From contig NZ_ACLQ01000035.1 of the NCBI RefSeq assembly GCF_000174755.1, positions 124,001-188,000 of the forward strand: a stretch of DNA of 64,000 nucleotides, given 5' to 3'. Position numbers and translations under genes: made by a program. Below, piece by piece: positions 62,469 to 64,000 of this stretch (positions are counted from its first letter, which is position 1; every line of letters begins with the position of its first letter). The stretch is from Capnocytophaga gingivalis ATCC 33624 (GTDB lineage Bacteria; Bacteroidota; Bacteroidia; Flavobacteriales; Flavobacteriaceae). The notes under the pieces were generated by a model. That model was not told the DNA's origin. It searched no databases and saw only the letters and a program-made list of their open reading frames with translations.

Positions 62469-63809
62469 TTAATCATTAAATAGCACTCTTTGTCCTTTTT
62501 CCTCCAGATGGAGCGTTCCCTTCTCATAGGCCAAATGCCCATTGACAAAGGTATATGCCACTTTGTAATCAAAGGTAGTTCCCTCCAAAGGAGACCAGCC
62601 ACATTTGTAAAGGATGTTATCCTTAGAAACTTGCCAAGGAGTGTGCTCTGATACACAGGCGATATCGGCATAATAGCCTTCTCGGAGAAACCCTCTCTCT
62701 TGTATTCTAAAAAGTATGGCAGGATTGTGACACATTTTCTCCACCAATCGCTCCAAAGGAATTCCCCTTTTGGCAAACATGGTCAGGGCTGCCACTAAGG
62801 CATGTTGTACTAAGGGAGCTCCCGAAGGGATTTTCTGGTATTCCTTCTGTCCCTTCTCCTCCAGTGTATGGGGAGCGTGGTCAGTGGCAATCACATCGAT
62901 ACGGTTGTCTAAGAGAGCTTGCCAGATTCCTTCTCGATCCTGCTCGGTCTTTACCGCTGGATTCCATTTGATCAGCACTCCTTTTTCTTGGTAATCCTTA
63001 TCGGTGAACCACAAGTGATGGATACATGCCTCTGCGGTGATTTTCTTCTGAGAGAGCGGCAAGGTATTGTCCAACAGCTCAGTTTCCTTGGCTGTAGAGA
63101 GATGAAAAACATGAAATCTTGCTCCTGTCTGCCGAGCCAAAGCAATCGCTCGTGAGGAGGAGAGATAACAAGCCTCTGCACTGCGAATCAGAGGGTGACA
63201 TGCTACAGGAATCTCCGGTCCATAAAGGGATAAATAATGAGCTAAGTTCTGACGAATGGTCTGCTCGTCCTCACAGTGAGCAGCAATCAGGGTAGATACA
63301 TTTCTAAATATCGTTTCGATTGTTTTTTCATTATCCACTAACATATTCCCCGTGGAAGAACCTAAAAATAGTTTTACTCCTGCAGTATTTTTAGGATTAA
63401 TATGCTTGAGTTCTTCTATATTATCATTCGTACCCCCCAAGAGAAAGGAGAAGTTGGCCAAAGAAGTACGAGCTGCGATGGCAAACTTGTCCTCCAAAGC
63501 AGCAATAGTAGTTGCCTGAGGAATTGTATTGGGTTGGTCAAAGAAAGTGGTTGTCCCTCCAGCCACGGCAGCGGCGCTTTCTGTGGCAATAGTAGCCTTG
63601 TGAGTAAGACCTGGCTCTCGGAAATGTACTTGATCATCAATAACTCCTGGAAGCACAAGCATTCCCTCCAGATCGATCACCCGATGGGCTTCCTTAGCAG
63701 ATATATCCGTCGCTATTTTTGCAATACGCTCGTTTTCAATAAGTAAGTCTGCTTCTTGAATACGATTATCTGAGATAAGTTTGCCATTTTTTAGCAGTGT
63801 TTTCATCAT
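62469..63809 (-). CDS. pyrC: Dihydroorotase
   Basis: 446 residues from ATG 63809 (a second ATG is at 63806). Amidohydrolase of type I length. Metal site text GVIDDQVHFREPGLTHKA, where the usual H-x-H is Q-V-H, then HCEDEQTI, FHVFHLSTAKE, and ATDHAPHTLEEK. Third step of pyrimidine synthesis. The longer frame to 63854 would enter the -7 element and is not used. It is 10 kb from pyrR-pyrB. Confidence 0.92.
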   Translation of the reverse strand: MMKTLLKNGKLISDNRIQEADLLIENERIAKIATDISAKEAHRVIDLEGMLVLPGVIDDQVHFREPGLTHKATIATESAAAVAGGTTTFFDQPNTIPQATTIAALEDKFAIAARTSLANFSFLLGGTNDNIEELKHINPKNTAGVKLFLGSSTGNMLVDNEKTIETIFRNVSTLIAAHCEDEQTIRQNLAHYLSLYGPEIPVACHPLIRSAEACYLSSSRAIALARQTGARFHVFHLSTAKETELLDNTLPLSQKKITAEACIHHLWFTDKDYQEKGVLIKWNPAVKTEQDREGIWQALLDNRIDVIATDHAPHTLEEKGQKEYQKIPSGAPLVQHALVAALTMFAKRGIPLERLVEKMCHNPAILFRIQERGFLREGYYADIACVSEHTPWQVSKDNILYKCGWSPLEGTTFDYKVAYTFVNGHLAYEKGTLHLEEKGQRVLFND

Positions 63810-63851
63810 TGTCAGGATTTTAACCGTTATCCGACAGAGACAACGGCGATG

Positions 63852-63859
63852 CAAAGATA
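63852..63859 (-). promoter_or_regulatory. -7 element of pyrC
   Basis: TATCTTTG on the minus strand, 42 bases before ATG 63809. No -33 at standard spacing. Confidence 0.55.
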
Positions 63860-63933
63860 CATATTAAAGTGAGAAAAGAAAAGAGAAAAACAAAAAATTA
63901 ATCATTTTTTATCACTCATTAATCATTATTTCG

Positions 63934-64000
63934 TATCTTTGCACTTAAAAAGGCAACTTAAGCGCCTCTCTATTACCCCTGACACCCAACAAAGAGAGGG
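63934..64000 (+). promoter_or_regulatory. Promoter and leader of a gene beyond the window
   Basis: TATCTTTG at 63934-63941, then a leader that contains CCTCTCT (63965-63971) and AGAGAGG (63993-63999), a 7-base stem with a 21-base loop. The gene itself is outside, so its identity cannot be told. Confidence 0.4.

Noticed and set aside
63860..63933. Repeated TTAATCATT words near 62450 and 63900
   Set aside because: Low-complexity AT-rich words without fixed spacing; not a supported repeat family.
1..64000. CRISPR array, rRNA or tRNA genes
   Set aside because: I looked for evenly spaced repeats and for tRNA-like cloverleaf ends and found none.

Overview
This AT-rich window comes from a Bacteroidetes chromosome, most likely a flavobacterium and probably Capnocytophaga (the genus is an inference). 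The evidence is: promoters of the Bacteroidetes type (TTG or TTTG, about 19-20 bases, TAnnTTTG); few Shine-Dalgarno sites; SusC/SusD and carboxypeptidase-regulatory-domain TonB receptors; lipoproteins with K-(D/E) next to the lipid cysteine; and a Bacteroidetes-type lysyl-tRNA synthetase tail. I found no rRNA, tRNA, CRISPR array, intact insertion sequence or prophage.

Layout. 1-2800: end of lysS, then a minus-strand array of small immunity-type genes (SMI1/KNR4, DUF4303 and two unknowns) separated by decayed tips of toxin genes. 3.2-12.5 kb: a TonB-type receptor, DUF2797, GH3 enzyme, three unknown envelope genes, DyP peroxidase and thrC. 12.5-18.7 kb (minus): comF, rpsF-rpsR-rplI, a DHFR gene coupled to an esterase-like gene without the usual serine, a lone SMI1 gene between short direct repeats, and a TlpA-like lipoprotein. 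18.8-23.4 kb (plus): an unknown gene, nnrD/E and mreBCD. 23.4-26.1 kb (minus): three overlapping genes that look like an RNA-repair cassette (unknown protein, RNA ligase, polynucleotide kinase-phosphatase). 26.2-31.0 kb (plus): a His-rich exported protein, a TonB receptor and two lipoproteins, probably for metal uptake. 31.2-35.4 kb: dTDP-rhamnose genes rfbACDB and an EamA transporter. 35.5-42.5 kb (minus): a SusCD pair, an RNase E/G, a 30-residue basic protein and HU. 43.1-46.7 kb: a lipocalin-like lipoprotein, an OmpA lipoprotein, purC and purD. 46.9-53.4 kb: a TonB receptor with a palindromic promoter region, an LptA/OstA-like protein, a shortened methyltransferase-like gene, pyrR and pyrB. 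53.4-63.8 kb: dapA, a 5'-nucleotidase split into two genes, a beta-barrel/TPR pair, a PaaE-like reductase and pyrC.

Most of the window is ordinary core metabolism and envelope biology. The parts that deserve attention are the RNA-repair cassette, the immunity array with toxin remnants, and the four-gene metal-uptake-like locus. Several small regulatory structures (palindromes on -7 elements, a heptamer repeat next to a promoter, dyads before pyrR) are also unexplained.
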